Counted from the first letter of the stretch, positions 9,684-19,427 are shown. The stretch is 64,000 bases of DNA from JALZAI01 sp038207565 (GCA_038207565.1 JBBQZQ010000015.1:1-64000), one strand, 5' to 3'. Numbers and translations are program-made. Notes: generated by a model not told the origin, from the letters alone.

Positions 9684-11366
9684 ATGGCAAGAGCGCCGTG
9701 GCGGATGCCCGGCTACCGCGTGGAGCACCTGATCGGGGTCGGCGGGTACGGCGAGGTGTGGCAGGGGCGGGTGCGCGCGACCGGTGCGGCGGTGGCGCTC
9801 AAGCGAATCCCGCTCGTGGACGTGTCGCAACGTCAGGCGGCCTTGTCCGAAGCAGCCGTGCTGTCCGAACTCGACCACCCGCACCTGCTGCACCTGCACC
9901 GGCTGGTGCCCGTCGACGGCGCGCTGGTGCTGGTGCTGGACCTGGCCTCGGGCGGCACGCTCGCCCGGCTGCTGGCCGCGCGGGGCCGGCTGACGCCGGG
10001 GGAGGCGATCACCGCGCTCGCCCCGATCGGGGCGGCCCTGGCGTACCTGCACAACGCCGGGGTGGTGCACGGCGACGTGACCCCCGCGAATGTCCTGCTC
10101 ACTGGGGTGGGCCTGCCACTGCTCGCCGATCTCGGCGTCGCCCGCCTGCTGGGCGATCACGCGCCGGTGCGCACCACGCCCGAGTACGCCGATCCCACGG
10201 TCGCGGCGGGGTACCTGCCGAGCCCGGCCAGCGACGTGTTCATGCTCGGTGCGGTCAGCGTGCACACGCTGACCGGGCACCTGCCGTGGCAGGGCGCCGC
10301 ACCGGGCGAGCGGGCCGCGTCCGCACGATGGCAGCAGGACGTCGCCCGCCGCCTCGACGCGGCCGGCGCCGCGCGTGAGATGGCCGCGGTCGTGCTGCGC
10401 GCGCTCACCCTGGAGCCCGAACGGCGCGGGACGGCTGCCGACTTCGCCCTGGATCTGCGCAACGCCGGCCAACCGGTTGCGGTGGAGCTGCGGGCCGGTC
10501 GATCGCGGTTGGAGCCGTCGCTTGCCCGACTTGCCGCGATCGCGGCGCAACGCCCGGTAGGAGGTGCGGCGGTAGGAGGTGCGGCAAGAGGCGTTGCGAA
10601 GGGGCCGGCCGATAACACCGCGGGCGGCACTGATGACGGGACGGCTGATTGCTCAGGGCCGGTGCCGGCGCTGCCGTTCACCCACGGTGCGCGGGCGCCA
10701 TCCCCGCTGGTTCCCCGGGAACCCCGGCACGGGGCGGGGGGACGGTCCCTTGCGGTCTCGACGCCGGTCGCCGTCCTCACGATCGTGCTCGGCCTCGTCG
10801 TCGCCGCGTCGGCGTGGTGGCTTTCGACCGGCGGGACCGGCGGGACCGGCGGGAACGGCGCCGCGCGCTTGCGGGCCGCAGGGGACCCCGGGCCGTCGGG
10901 CCTCTCGGTTCGAAGCTCCGCCCTCGCGCCGGCGCCGACCGACGTGGCGCCGTCTCGTCCCCGGCTCCGCCCGGCCTGGCCCCTCGACCGGCACGCTGCC
11001 CTGCGCGTGCTCGAGCAACTCGACGCAGAGCGCTCAGCGGCGTTCGCAGCTCGCGATCCGGGTCTGTTGCGCCACGTGTACGCCGAACCGGGGTTGCGGG
11101 CCCGCGACGCCGCGCTGCTGATCGATGTCGTCCCGGTCGGCTGCGGGCTGCGCGGCGTCCATACGAGCTTCACCGCGGTCCGGGTCGTCGGCCACGACGC
11201 CGACGTCGTGCGGGTCCGGGCCCGGGCCGTGCTTGCCTCGTCCACGCTCGTCTGCGGCACCACGAGGGCGGGATCAGCACCCGGTGCCGGTCCGTCCGCA
11301 CTGCGGATCGAACTGACGCGCACCGACGGCGGCTACCGCATCGCCTCGCAGCGGGAGGCTGCGTGA
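9684..11366 (+). CDS. Membrane-anchored Ser/Thr protein kinase with extracytoplasmic domain
   Basis: A 560-residue protein. The kinase domain spans about residues 10-270: glycine loop IGVGGYGEVWQG, ATP lysine in VALKRI, catalytic loop HGDVTPANVLL, metal loop ADLGVARLL and PEY near the substrate loop. A Pro/Gly/Ala-rich juxtamembrane stretch follows, then one transmembrane helix (about 359-380) and a C-terminal domain of about 150 residues outside the membrane. The outer domain has no PASTA repeats; it has a Cys pair and repeats of charged strands and may sense something unknown. The HRD arginine is Gly and DFG is DLG, so it is a non-RD kinase. It is monocistronic. Confidence 0.88.
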   Translation: MARAPWRMPGYRVEHLIGVGGYGEVWQGRVRATGAAVALKRIPLVDVSQRQAALSEAAVLSELDHPHLLHLHRLVPVDGALVLVLDLASGGTLARLLAARGRLTPGEAITALAPIGAALAYLHNAGVVHGDVTPANVLLTGVGLPLLADLGVARLLGDHAPVRTTPEYADPTVAAGYLPSPASDVFMLGAVSVHTLTGHLPWQGAAPGERAASARWQQDVARRLDAAGAAREMAAVVLRALTLEPERRGTAADFALDLRNAGQPVAVELRAGRSRLEPSLARLAAIAAQRPVGGAAVGGAARGVAKGPADNTAGGTDDGTADCSGPVPALPFTHGARAPSPLVPREPRHGAGGRSLAVSTPVAVLTIVLGLVVAASAWWLSTGGTGGTGGNGAARLRAAGDPGPSGLSVRSSALAPAPTDVAPSRPRLRPAWPLDRHAALRVLEQLDAERSAAFAARDPGLLRHVYAEPGLRARDAALLIDVVPVGCGLRGVHTSFTAVRVVGHDADVVRVRARAVLASSTLVCGTTRAGSAPGAGPSALRIELTRTDGGYRIASQREAA

Positions 11367-11410
11367 ACGGCGCCGAGCGTGGCGGCTGTGCAGAGCGTGA
11401 CCGGTGCAGC

Positions 11411-12298
11411 TCAGCGGTGCAGCGCCCACCGCAGCGCAGATTCCAGATCAGCGTGCTGGAAGGCGAACCCGGCGCCGGTGAGCGCTGCGGGGACGGCGCG
11501 CTGGCCGCTCAGCACGTCCTCGGCGAACTCGCCGAGCACGAGCCGGATCGCGAACGCCGGTGTGGGCAGGATCGTCGGGCGGTGCAGCACCCGGCCCAGG
11601 GTGGCCATGAACTCGACATTGCGCGCAGGTGCCGGTGCGGTCAGATTGACCGGCCCGGGCACGTCGTGCTCGATCAGGAATCGGATCGCCGCGACCTCGT
11701 CGGCCAGAGAGATCCACGGCATGAACTGCTTGCCGCTGCCGAGCTTGCCCGCGACGCCGGCCTGCGTGATCAACTTGAGGCGCGCGAGCAGCCCGCCGTC
11801 CGCCGAGAGCACGAGCCCGGTGCGCAACGTGGTCACCCGGATACCGGCGTCGCGCGCCGGCCGCGCAGCGGCCTCCCACTGCACGCACACCCCGGCCAGG
11901 AAGCTTTCGCCGGCGGGGGCATCCTCGGCAACCGTCCGGTCCACGGTGTCGCCGTAGTAGCCGACCGCGGACGCCGAGATCAGGACCCGAGGGCCGCCCG
12001 CCTGCGCCATCGTCTCGGCGACCGTGCCGGCGCTATCGAGACGGCTCTCGAGGATCGTCTTCTTGTACTCCTCGCTCCAACGATGATCGCCGACCCCGGC
12101 GCCGGACAGGCACACCACCGCGTCCGCTCCGGCGAGCACGGATGGGTCGAGAGTGTGGTGGGACGGGTCCCACGTCCGCTCGTCCTGGCCGACCGGCTCC
12201 CTGCGCACAAGCGTGGTGACCGAGTGCCCGTCGCTGTGCAACGAGCGACGCAGCGCGACGCCGATCAGTCCGGACGCGCCGGCGAGCACGACGTGCAC
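11411..12298 (-). CDS. TIGR01777 family NAD(P)-dependent epimerase/reductase
   Basis: A 295-residue extended short-chain dehydrogenase. It has the GASGLIG nucleotide-binding loop at residues 7-13, CLSGAGVGDHRW, the SASAVGYYG region with the catalytic Tyr, and a C-terminal DUF1731 region (LTAPAPARNVEFMATLGRVLHRP). Family members include the YfcH-like proteins; the substrate is unknown. The start is GTG at 12298. It lies 58 bases downstream of sucB on the same strand and probably ends that transcription unit. It is also beside dlaT in mycobacteria (Rv2216), so the linkage is conserved, but a role in lipoate enzymes is not shown. Confidence 0.88.
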   Translation of the reverse strand: MHVVLAGASGLIGVALRRSLHSDGHSVTTLVRREPVGQDERTWDPSHHTLDPSVLAGADAVVCLSGAGVGDHRWSEEYKKTILESRLDSAGTVAETMAQAGGPRVLISASAVGYYGDTVDRTVAEDAPAGESFLAGVCVQWEAAARPARDAGIRVTTLRTGLVLSADGGLLARLKLITQAGVAGKLGSGKQFMPWISLADEVAAIRFLIEHDVPGPVNLTAPAPARNVEFMATLGRVLHRPTILPTPAFAIRLVLGEFAEDVLSGQRAVPAALTGAGFAFQHADLESALRWALHR

Positions 12299-12356
12299 TA
12301 CAGCGTTCCGCTCGTCTGGGTGACCGCGGGCGCGCCGGCACCCACCGGCACACCGG

Positions 12357-13907
12357 TCAAGACAACCCCAGCGCGCGCTCGAACGCGCCCGCTTCCAGCC
12401 GCTGCTTCATCGTGATCAGGAAGCGGGCCGCGTCCGCGCCGTCAACGATGCGGTGATCGTAGGAGAGTGCGAGATACACCATCGAGCGCACTGCGATCGT
12501 CTCGCCGAGGTCGTCGTCACTGACGACGACCGCACGCTTGACGACGGCACCGGTGCCGAGGATGGCGACCTGCGGCTGATTGATGATCGGCGTGTCGAAC
12601 AGCGCCCCGCGACTGCCGGTGTTGGTCAGCGTGAAGGTGCCGCCGCCGAGTTCGTCCGGGCTCACCTTGTTGGCGCGGGTGCGCCCGGCGAGGTCGGCGA
12701 TCTTGCGGGCGATGCCCCCGAGATTGAGGTCTCCGGCGTCGTGGATGACCGGGACGAGCAGGCCGCGGTCGGTGTCCACGGCAACGCCGAGGTGCTCGGC
12801 TTCGTGGTAGGTGATCGTCTTGGCGTCCATGTCGACGGAGGCATTGACGACCGGGTGCGCCTTGAGCGCTTCGATCGCGGCGATAGCGAAGAACGGCAGG
12901 AAGGACAGCTTGACGCCCTCGCGTGCCTCGAAGTCAGGCTTTGCGCGCTGGCGCAACCGGGCGATCCGCGTGACATCCACCTCGACGACGGTGGTCAGCT
13001 GCGCGGATGTCTGCAGTGACTCGACCATGCGCGTCGCGATCACCTGGCGCATCCGTGACAGCTGCTCGGTACGGCCCCGCACTGCGGTGTTCGCCGAGGC
13101 CGAGGCCGCATTCGGGGCGACGCCGGCGGCGGGCGGAGTCGACGCGGACGGCGCGGGCTGAGCCGCCCCGCGGGCGGCCTCCTGCTCGGCCTCCCTGGCG
13201 GCGCCGGCCGCAGCGAGCACGTCGGACTTGCGGATGCGCCCGCCCACGCCGGTTCCCTGCAGGCTCCCCAGATCGACGCCGTGCTCGCTGGCGAGCTTGC
13301 GCACGAGGGGCGTGACGTAGGTACCGGCCACCTCGTCGTCGCCGTCGTCAGCGGTCGCCGCTGAACGCGCGGATGGCTGCTCGGCGGGTGGCGCCGCCGA
13401 CTGCGGAGCGGCGGCCGGTGGTGGGGCGGCGGCTGTCGGCGGGGCGGGTGCAGATTCCGGCTGGGGCGCGGGCTCCGGTTCGGGTTCGGGTTCGGGTTCG
13501 GGCTTCGGCGTCGGCTCTGGTTCCGGCTCGGGCGCGGCGCCGGCTGGTTCCTCCGCCTGGCCGTCCGATCCGTCGGCGGAGTCGTCCGATCCGTCCTCTG
13601 ATCCGTCGCCGGAGTCGGACTCGCCGCCGGAGTCGGACTCGCCGCCGGAGTCGGAACCGCCCGCCTCGTCCGCTTCGCCGATCACGGCCAGCTCGACGCC
13701 GATGTCGACCGTCTCGTCTTCCTGCACCTTGATCGAGAGCACCGTGCCGGCGGCCGGCGACGGGACCTCGGTGTCGACCTTGTCGGTGGACACCTCGAGC
13801 AGCGGCTCGTCGGCATCGACATGCTCGCCTTCGGCCTTGAGCCAACGGGTCACGGTGCCCTCGGTGACGCTCTCGCCGAGGCGGGGCATTGTTACGGACG
13901 TAGGCAT
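12357..13907 (-). CDS. sucB: Dihydrolipoamide acyltransferase (E2) of 2-oxoacid dehydrogenase
   Basis: E2 core enzyme that transfers acyl groups from lipoamide to CoA. Its 516 residues hold one N-terminal lipoyl domain (lipoyl Lys in STDKVDTE, about residue 43) and a long low-complexity linker with acidic GGESDSGGESDS and (EP)n repeats at about 80-180. A peripheral subunit-binding domain (YVTPLVRKLASEHGVDLG) follows. The catalytic domain ends in the HxxxDG motif (SYDHRIVDG). In mycobacteria the orthologous E2 (DlaT) serves more than one complex, so sucB/dlaT naming is open. The gene follows lpd by 49 bases, giving an E3-E2 pair near lipA/lipB. Its AAAGGAG site sits about 11 bases before ATG, slightly far. 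Confidence 0.93.
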   Translation of the reverse strand: MPTSVTMPRLGESVTEGTVTRWLKAEGEHVDADEPLLEVSTDKVDTEVPSPAAGTVLSIKVQEDETVDIGVELAVIGEADEAGGSDSGGESDSGGESDSGDGSEDGSDDSADGSDGQAEEPAGAAPEPEPEPTPKPEPEPEPEPEPAPQPESAPAPPTAAAPPPAAAPQSAAPPAEQPSARSAATADDGDDEVAGTYVTPLVRKLASEHGVDLGSLQGTGVGGRIRKSDVLAAAGAAREAEQEAARGAAQPAPSASTPPAAGVAPNAASASANTAVRGRTEQLSRMRQVIATRMVESLQTSAQLTTVVEVDVTRIARLRQRAKPDFEAREGVKLSFLPFFAIAAIEALKAHPVVNASVDMDAKTITYHEAEHLGVAVDTDRGLLVPVIHDAGDLNLGGIARKIADLAGRTRANKVSPDELGGGTFTLTNTGSRGALFDTPIINQPQVAILGTGAVVKRAVVVSDDDLGETIAVRSMVYLALSYDHRIVDGADAARFLITMKQRLEAGAFERALGLS

Positions 13908-13956
13908 TGGCCCACTAACTCCTTTGGCAGAAGGCGGTTGGCTTCGGTGGCGGTGC

Positions 13957-15336
13957 TCAGTCGTGCACGTGCAGCGGTTTGCCGGAGAGTAGGAGGTGGG
14001 CTTCGCCGATCGCTTCGGACTGGGTCGGGTGCGGGTGGATGAGTTGGGCGACCTCGCTGGCGAGCGCTTCCCAGTTGTAGATCAGCTGTGCTTCGGCGAT
14101 CAGCTCGCCGACGCGGTCGCCGACGATGTGGATGCCGAGCACGGTGCCGTCCTGCAGCGCGACGAGCTTGACGGCGCCCTTGGTGTTGAGGATCGCGGAG
14201 CGGCCGTTGCCGGACAGGTCGTAGTTCACGGTCTTGATCGCGTCCGCGCCGTGCTTGTCGACGGCCTGCACCTCGGTCAGCCCGACCGAGGCCACCTCGG
14301 GCGAGGAGTAGGTGATGCGGGGGACGCCGTCGTAGTCGATCGGGACGACCGGCTGCCCGGCGATGTGCTCGGCGGCCAGGATGCCTTCGGCGAATCCGGC
14401 GTGGGCAAGCTGCAGGGTCGGGATGAGGTCGCCGACCGCGTACACGCCGTCCACGGACGTGCGGCAGTACTCATCGACGGTGACGAAGCCACGCTCCATC
14501 GCGATGCCCTGCTCCGCATACCCCAGCTCGGCCGACGTCGGGCCGCGACCGACCGCAACGAGCAGCAGCTCGGCTTCCAGCGTGTCGCCGCCCTCGAGGG
14601 TGACCCGCACCCCTTTCTCGGTGTTCTCCGCCTTCTCGAAGCGGGCGCCGAGCTTGAAACCGATCTTGCGGCGCCGGAAGGCGCGTTCGAGCAGCTTGGA
14701 GTTGGCCTCGTCCTCGAGCGGGACGAGATGGGCAAGGGCTTCGACGATGGTGACCTCGGTGCCGAACGACGTCCACGCCGAGGCGAACTCACAGCCGATC
14801 ACGCCGCCGCCCAGCACGATCGCGGTCTGCGGGACGTGGTCGAGCTGCAGGGCGTGTTCGCTGGCGATGATGCGCTCGCCGTCCAACTCCAGGCCCGGCA
14901 ACGTCCGCGAGTAGGACCCGGTCGCCAGGACAACATTGGTGCCGGTGAACGTGTCATCACCCACCTGCACCGTCTTCGGCCCGACCAGGCGCCCTTCACC
15001 CTCGATCGTCTCGATGCCGCGGCTCTTGATCAGACCCTGCAGGCCCTTCCAATTCTTGCCGATGACGCCGTCCTTGTACTTGTGCACACCGGCCATGTCG
15101 ACACCCTCGAAGGTGGCGTTCACGCCGAAAGACGCGCTCTCGCGGGCACCGTCGGCGATCTCACCCGCATGCAACAACGCCTTCGTCGGAATGCAACCGC
15201 GATGCAGGCACGTGCCACCGACCCGGTCCTTCTCGATCAAGACCACGGACTTGCCCAACTCGGCCGCCCGCAACGCCGCCGCGTAACCACCACTGCCGCC
15301 ACCGAGGATGACAAGATCCAACTGTTTGTCGGCCAC
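13957..15336 (-). CDS. lpdA: Dihydrolipoyl dehydrogenase (E3)
   Basis: FAD-dependent E3 subunit that reoxidises dihydrolipoamide with NAD+. Its 459 residues show the FAD loop (LGGGSGGYAAALRAAELG), the redox disulfide in GGTCLHRGCIPTKALLH, a central NAD-binding loop (LGGGVIGCEFA), YAVGDLIP, and the C-terminal HPHPTQSEAIGEA with the His-Glu active-site pair. The GTG start at 15336 has GGAG six to seven bases upstream. It is followed directly by sucB, so E3 and E2 are co-expressed. An upstream gap of 127 bases to pepA probably carries its own promoter. Confidence 0.96.
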   Translation of the reverse strand: MADKQLDLVILGGGSGGYAAALRAAELGKSVVLIEKDRVGGTCLHRGCIPTKALLHAGEIADGARESASFGVNATFEGVDMAGVHKYKDGVIGKNWKGLQGLIKSRGIETIEGEGRLVGPKTVQVGDDTFTGTNVVLATGSYSRTLPGLELDGERIIASEHALQLDHVPQTAIVLGGGVIGCEFASAWTSFGTEVTIVEALAHLVPLEDEANSKLLERAFRRRKIGFKLGARFEKAENTEKGVRVTLEGGDTLEAELLLVAVGRGPTSAELGYAEQGIAMERGFVTVDEYCRTSVDGVYAVGDLIPTLQLAHAGFAEGILAAEHIAGQPVVPIDYDGVPRITYSSPEVASVGLTEVQAVDKHGADAIKTVNYDLSGNGRSAILNTKGAVKLVALQDGTVLGIHIVGDRVGELIAEAQLIYNWEALASEVAQLIHPHPTQSEAIGEAHLLLSGKPLHVHD

Positions 15337-15463
15337 TGCTGCTCCTGCGTTCGTCGACGATGGTGCCTGCTCATCTTGGCACTACTGCACCGGTGCAACG
15401 CCAGCCACCTCATCCCCGGGGCGCATCTGCAGCACAGCACGAGAGCCGGTCATGGCTACCGGC

Positions 15464-16927
15464 TCAGCAGCCGGCCACGTCGGTCAACGCGGCGATGATC
15501 GTGCGTACACCCGCGCCGGTTGCCCCCTTCGGCGTGTACCCGTGCGGGCCGCCCTGATTCCAGGCCGGTCCGGCGATGTCGAGATGTACCCAGGGCAATG
15601 CGTCGGGCACGAAATCGGCCAGGAACGCCGCACCGACGAGCATGCCGCCCCAGCGATCGCCGGTCAGCGTCGTGAGGTCGGCGACGGGGGAGTCCAGATT
15701 CGGGCGCAGCTCCGCCGGGATCGGCATGGCCCACACCGATTCGCCGACCGCGTTCCCCGCGACCGTAACGCGGTCGCGCCAGGCTTCCGAGCCCATCGCG
15801 CCGATGACCCGGGTGCCGAGCGAGACCAGCTGTGCGCCGGTCAGGGTGGACGCCTCGATCAGGTAGTCGGGGTCGTCCTCGGCGGCGCGCACGATCCCGT
15901 CGGCCAGCACCAGACGTCCCTCGGCATCGGTGTTGGCGACCTCGACGGTGCGGCCGCCGCGCAGGGTGAGCACGTCGCTCGGCCGGTACGCGGTACCCGA
16001 AGGCATGTTCTCGGCCATCGGAACGGTCGCGGTGACCTCGATGGGTAGCTTCAGCTCGGCAGCGGCGACGGTTGCCGCGATCACCGCGGCCGCGCCGCCC
16101 ATGTCCGATTTCATCCACTCCATGTTGACGGTCTTCAGGTTCAGCCCACCGGAATCGAAGGTGATCCCCTTGCCCACCAGGGCGACACGAGCACGCGGCT
16201 TGGCCGGACGGTGGGCGATGCGGACCAGGCGCGGCGGGCGGACCGACCCCATCCCGACGCCGAGGATCCCGCCGAACCGGCCGCGCTTGAGACCGCGTTC
16301 GTCGAGCACCTCGACGCTCAGGCCGGACTTCTCGGCGCGTTCGCGTGCCCGCTCGGCGAAGGTCTGCGGGTACAGGTCGTTGGGCGGGGCGTTGACGAGG
16401 TCGCGGACGAACGCGACGGCGTCGGTCACCACGGCGGCGCGCTTGAGCTCCGCTCTGGCGCCACGGTCGGTGTCGCCGCCGATCAGCACCCTGCGCAGCG
16501 CGGACGGCGTCCCGTCGGACTTGTACGCGGTGTAGGCGTACGCACCGAGTGCGATGCCCTCGGCGATCACGCCGGCCGGGCCGTCGATCGCCACGTGCAC
16601 AGTTCGCTTGCCGTTCAGCGCGCGCCCGGCTGCGCCGCATGCCCGCCGCATCGCTTCGGCCGAATCAGCGTCCTCACCCAGGCCGGTCGCGAGGACGAGC
16701 GGAAACGGTGCGAGCCCGAGCGTCGGCACCTTGACGACCTCGTCCTGGCGGCCGCTCGCACCCGCCGTGCGCAGGGCGTCGAGCAGCCTGCCGCCCAGCG
16801 CATCGTCGATCGGGGCGGCGCCGGGCGCGAGGCGGGGGCCGTTGCTGCCGCAGACCAGGCCGACGACGACGGCGTCGGCGTCGGCGGAAACAGCGGCGGA
16901 CGGGGCGACGAGAGCGAACCGGGGCAT
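15464..16927 (-). CDS. pepA: Leucyl aminopeptidase (M17)
   Basis: Cytosolic di-metal aminopeptidase of 487 residues that removes N-terminal amino acids from peptides. The C-terminal catalytic half has VGKGITFDSGGLNLK with the metal-binding Lys and Asp, MKSDMGGAAA with the second Asp, and the M17 signature NTDAEGRLVLADG with Asp, Glu and Arg. The N-terminal half is the divergent macro-like domain. The ATG at 16927 is divergent from gcvT with only 84 bases between. Expected hexamer; homologous to PepB/PepA of mycobacteria. Confidence 0.95.
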   Translation of the reverse strand: MPRFALVAPSAAVSADADAVVVGLVCGSNGPRLAPGAAPIDDALGGRLLDALRTAGASGRQDEVVKVPTLGLAPFPLVLATGLGEDADSAEAMRRACGAAGRALNGKRTVHVAIDGPAGVIAEGIALGAYAYTAYKSDGTPSALRRVLIGGDTDRGARAELKRAAVVTDAVAFVRDLVNAPPNDLYPQTFAERARERAEKSGLSVEVLDERGLKRGRFGGILGVGMGSVRPPRLVRIAHRPAKPRARVALVGKGITFDSGGLNLKTVNMEWMKSDMGGAAAVIAATVAAAELKLPIEVTATVPMAENMPSGTAYRPSDVLTLRGGRTVEVANTDAEGRLVLADGIVRAAEDDPDYLIEASTLTGAQLVSLGTRVIGAMGSEAWRDRVTVAGNAVGESVWAMPIPAELRPNLDSPVADLTTLTGDRWGGMLVGAAFLADFVPDALPWVHLDIAGPAWNQGGPHGYTPKGATGAGVRTIIAALTDVAGC

Positions 16928-17011
16928 GCCGGAATCCTACGAAACGCGGTCCGGACGTCCTCGGTCCGCCGGTGCAGGAACCACGGTCCATGCGCTGTTT
17001 AGGGTTGACCC

Positions 17012-18142
17012 ATGACTGCCCGCCTGCTGCGCTCGCCGTTGCACGACCGTCACGTCGACCTGGGTGCCAAGCTCGCCGACTTCGGCGGCTGGGAGATGCC
17101 GATCGAATACGCGGCCAGCGGCGGTGGCGTGTTGAAGGAACATGGCGCCGTGCGCGAGGCGGTCGGCGTCTTTGATGTCTCGCACCTGGGCAAGGCCCGC
17201 GTCCGCGGGGCCGGTGCCCGCGAGTTCGTGAACGCCTGTCTGAGCAACGACCTCGCCCGGATCGAGCCTGGCAAGGCGCAGTACACGCTGTGCTGCGACG
17301 AGTCCGGGGGTGTGGTCGACGATCTGATCGCCTACCTCGTGGCTGACGACGACGTGTTCCTGGTGCCGAACGCGGCCAACACCGCCGAGGTCGTCCGCCG
17401 CCTCGCTGCGGCCGCGCCGACGGGCATCACGGTCGAGGACCAGCACCGCGCGTACGGCGTGCTCGCCGTCCAGGGGCCCCGGTCGGCCGATGTGCTCGAC
17501 CGCCTGGGACTGCTCGGCGATGTCGGACAGCAGGGTGATCTGGGCTACATGGCCTACCGCGACTCGGCCTATGACGGGCGCCCGGTGCGCATCTGCCGTA
17601 CCGGCTACACCGGCGAGCACGGCTACGAGCTGCTGCCGGGTTGGGACGACACGGTCATGCTCTGGGACGCGCTCGTGGCGGTGACCCGCGAGCTCGGCGG
17701 AATGCCGGCCGGGCTTGGTGCGCGCGACACGCTGCGCACCGAGGCCGGCTATCCGCTGCACGGCCAGGATCTGTCCCTGTCGATCTCGCCGCTGCAGGCG
17801 CGCGCGGGGTGGGCGGTGGGCTGGCAGAAGGACCGGTTCTGGGGACGGGACGCGCTGACCGCGGAGAAGCAGACCGGCCCGGAACGGCAGCTGTGGGGGC
17901 TGCTGGCCCTCGACAGAGGCATCCCCCGCGCGCACATGCCGGTGCTGGGCCCGGACGGGCAGCAGGTCGGCGAGGTCACCAGCGGCACCTTCTCGCCGAG
18001 CCTGAAGAAGGGGATCGGGCTGGCTTTGATCTCCTCCGATTCCGGGGTGGCAGTCGGGGACGAGGTGGCCCTCGACGTCCGTGGGCGGCGTTCGGCAGTG
18101 CGGGTGGTTGCGCCGCCGTTCGTTCAGACGCACGTGCGCTGA
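17012..18142 (+). CDS. gcvT: Glycine cleavage system T protein (aminomethyltransferase)
   Basis: T protein releases ammonia from the aminomethyl-lipoyl H protein and passes the one-carbon unit to tetrahydrofolate. The 376-residue product has the standard folate-binding features: HVDLGAKLADFGGWEMPIEY, GVFDVSHLGKARVRG, the catalytic Asp region in YTLCCDESGGVVDDLI, and RTGYTGEHGYELL with GLGARDTLRTEAGYPLHG. The end carries the EVTSGTFSPSLKKGIGLA motif. No gcvH or gcvP is nearby, so the complex is encoded elsewhere. I see no glycine riboswitch in the 84-base upstream gap. It is convergent with the next gene, one base apart. Confidence 0.95.
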   Translation: MTARLLRSPLHDRHVDLGAKLADFGGWEMPIEYAASGGGVLKEHGAVREAVGVFDVSHLGKARVRGAGAREFVNACLSNDLARIEPGKAQYTLCCDESGGVVDDLIAYLVADDDVFLVPNAANTAEVVRRLAAAAPTGITVEDQHRAYGVLAVQGPRSADVLDRLGLLGDVGQQGDLGYMAYRDSAYDGRPVRICRTGYTGEHGYELLPGWDDTVMLWDALVAVTRELGGMPAGLGARDTLRTEAGYPLHGQDLSLSISPLQARAGWAVGWQKDRFWGRDALTAEKQTGPERQLWGLLALDRGIPRAHMPVLGPDGQQVGEVTSGTFSPSLKKGIGLALISSDSGVAVGDEVALDVRGRRSAVRVVAPPFVQTHVR

Positions 18143-18143
18143 C

Positions 18144-19361
18144 TCAGCCCGCGGCTTCCTCTTTCGTCTCGTCGGCGGCATCGACCGGCTCGCCGGAGGA
18201 CTGATCGCGGTGTACGACCGGGAAACCCGAGTCGCCGGTGGGAAGGGACGGCGTTGCCCGCAGGGCGTGCACGGTGGCGTTGAGGAACGCCACCAGTGGT
18301 ACCGCCAGCAGCGCTCCGGGAATGCCGGCGACGAGGGTTCCGCTGAGCACGGACAGCGCAATGGCCAACGGGTGCACCTCCACGCTGCGGCTCATGATGA
18401 TCGGTTGCAGCAGATGCGCCTCGATCTGGATCAGCACAATGATCGAGACGCCCACCACGATGCCCGCGGTGAGGCCGTGCTCGAGCAGCGCGACGAGTAC
18501 GCAGAATGTTCCGGTGACGGTGAGCCCGATGATCGGGATGAACGAGCCCAGGAAGATCAGCACGCCCAGCGCGGCGGCCAGGGGCACCCGCAGGGCGAAC
18601 AGCACGATCATGACCGAGACGCCGTGAAACAGTGCGATCAGCACGACGCCGCGCATGTAGCCGCCCAGCGTGCGCCATCCGGCGCGACCCGCCACATCGA
18701 CCCGGTCGTGGGCCTGACTGGGGGACGTCCGCAACGCCCATTCCCAGATCTGCTCGCCGTCGCGCAGCAGGAAGAACGTCGACAGCAGGATCAGCAGCAG
18801 AGCGCCGAGCGCCTCTGCCACGGTGCGCACCGTGGCGATCGCGCCGCTGACGAGCTCGCCCTGGTGCTGCTTGAGGGTGTCGGTGATGTTGGTGGACAGC
18901 TTGTCCAGGTCGGCCGAGCGCAGTCGCAGGGGGCCGTTCTGCAGCCAGTCGCGGGCCTTGTCGAAGGAGTGCGAGATCTGCTGGGCGAGCTGGTCGGAGT
19001 GGGTGCTGATCTGCCACGAGACGAAAGCGGCGATGCTGCCGAGGACCGCCACGCCCACCAGCAGGGCGAGCGCCGCGGGCAGCGATTTGGGACCCGGCAG
19101 CGCGCGGCGCAGGCCCCGTTCGAGCGGGTGTAGCACCGCCGTCAGGAAGAGTGCGAGGACGAAGGAGAAGGCGACCAGCTCGACCCGGAGGAAGATCTGA
19201 GCGAGGACGTAGAGGGCGAGCAGGAGCACGAGCACACGCCACGCCCAGGCGGCCGCGACGCGCACCGCCCAGGTGACCGCCTCGTTGGCGTCGCGACTCG
19301 GGTCGGACAGGACCGGGGTGGTGGGCTCGGGCGCTTCGCTAGGTGGGTGCGTGGGGTTCAC
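18144..19361 (-). CDS. AI-2E family transporter (PerM/YdiK-like membrane protein)
   Basis: A 405-residue polytopic protein with about eight hydrophobic segments. The C-terminal block matches the AI-2E_transport family: FLGSFIPIIGLTVTG, IVVGVSIIVLIQIEAHLLQPIIMSRSVEVHPLAI and LSGTLVAGIPGALLAVPLVAFLNA. Family members have been linked to autoinducer export or to Na+/H+ exchange, but for most, including this one, the cargo is unknown. GTG 19361 is preceded by AGGACACCC. It lies in tandem after the cobalamin operon, 66 bases past the CobT-like stop; whether it is read through from that operon is not visible. Confidence 0.87.
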   Translation of the reverse strand: MNPTHPPSEAPEPTTPVLSDPSRDANEAVTWAVRVAAAWAWRVLVLLLALYVLAQIFLRVELVAFSFVLALFLTAVLHPLERGLRRALPGPKSLPAALALLVGVAVLGSIAAFVSWQISTHSDQLAQQISHSFDKARDWLQNGPLRLRSADLDKLSTNITDTLKQHQGELVSGAIATVRTVAEALGALLLILLSTFFLLRDGEQIWEWALRTSPSQAHDRVDVAGRAGWRTLGGYMRGVVLIALFHGVSVMIVLFALRVPLAAALGVLIFLGSFIPIIGLTVTGTFCVLVALLEHGLTAGIVVGVSIIVLIQIEAHLLQPIIMSRSVEVHPLAIALSVLSGTLVAGIPGALLAVPLVAFLNATVHALRATPSLPTGDSGFPVVHRDQSSGEPVDAADETKEEAAG

Positions 19362-19427
19362 GGGTGTCCTGGCATCGACGGCATCACGGACTGCGAGCCT
19401 AACGTCCGCCTTCGCCGGGACCGCCGT

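Noticed and set aside
10649..12415. A 588-codon plus-strand frame through the kinase tail and the epimerase
   Set aside because: It crosses two real genes in other frames and has no domain.
13996..15498. A 500-codon plus-strand frame opposite lpdA
   Set aside because: lpdA is certain. The frame shows shadow composition and no ribosome site.
16928..17011. Possible glycine riboswitch before gcvT
   Set aside because: The gap is only 84 bases and I see neither of the two conserved glycine aptamer cores.
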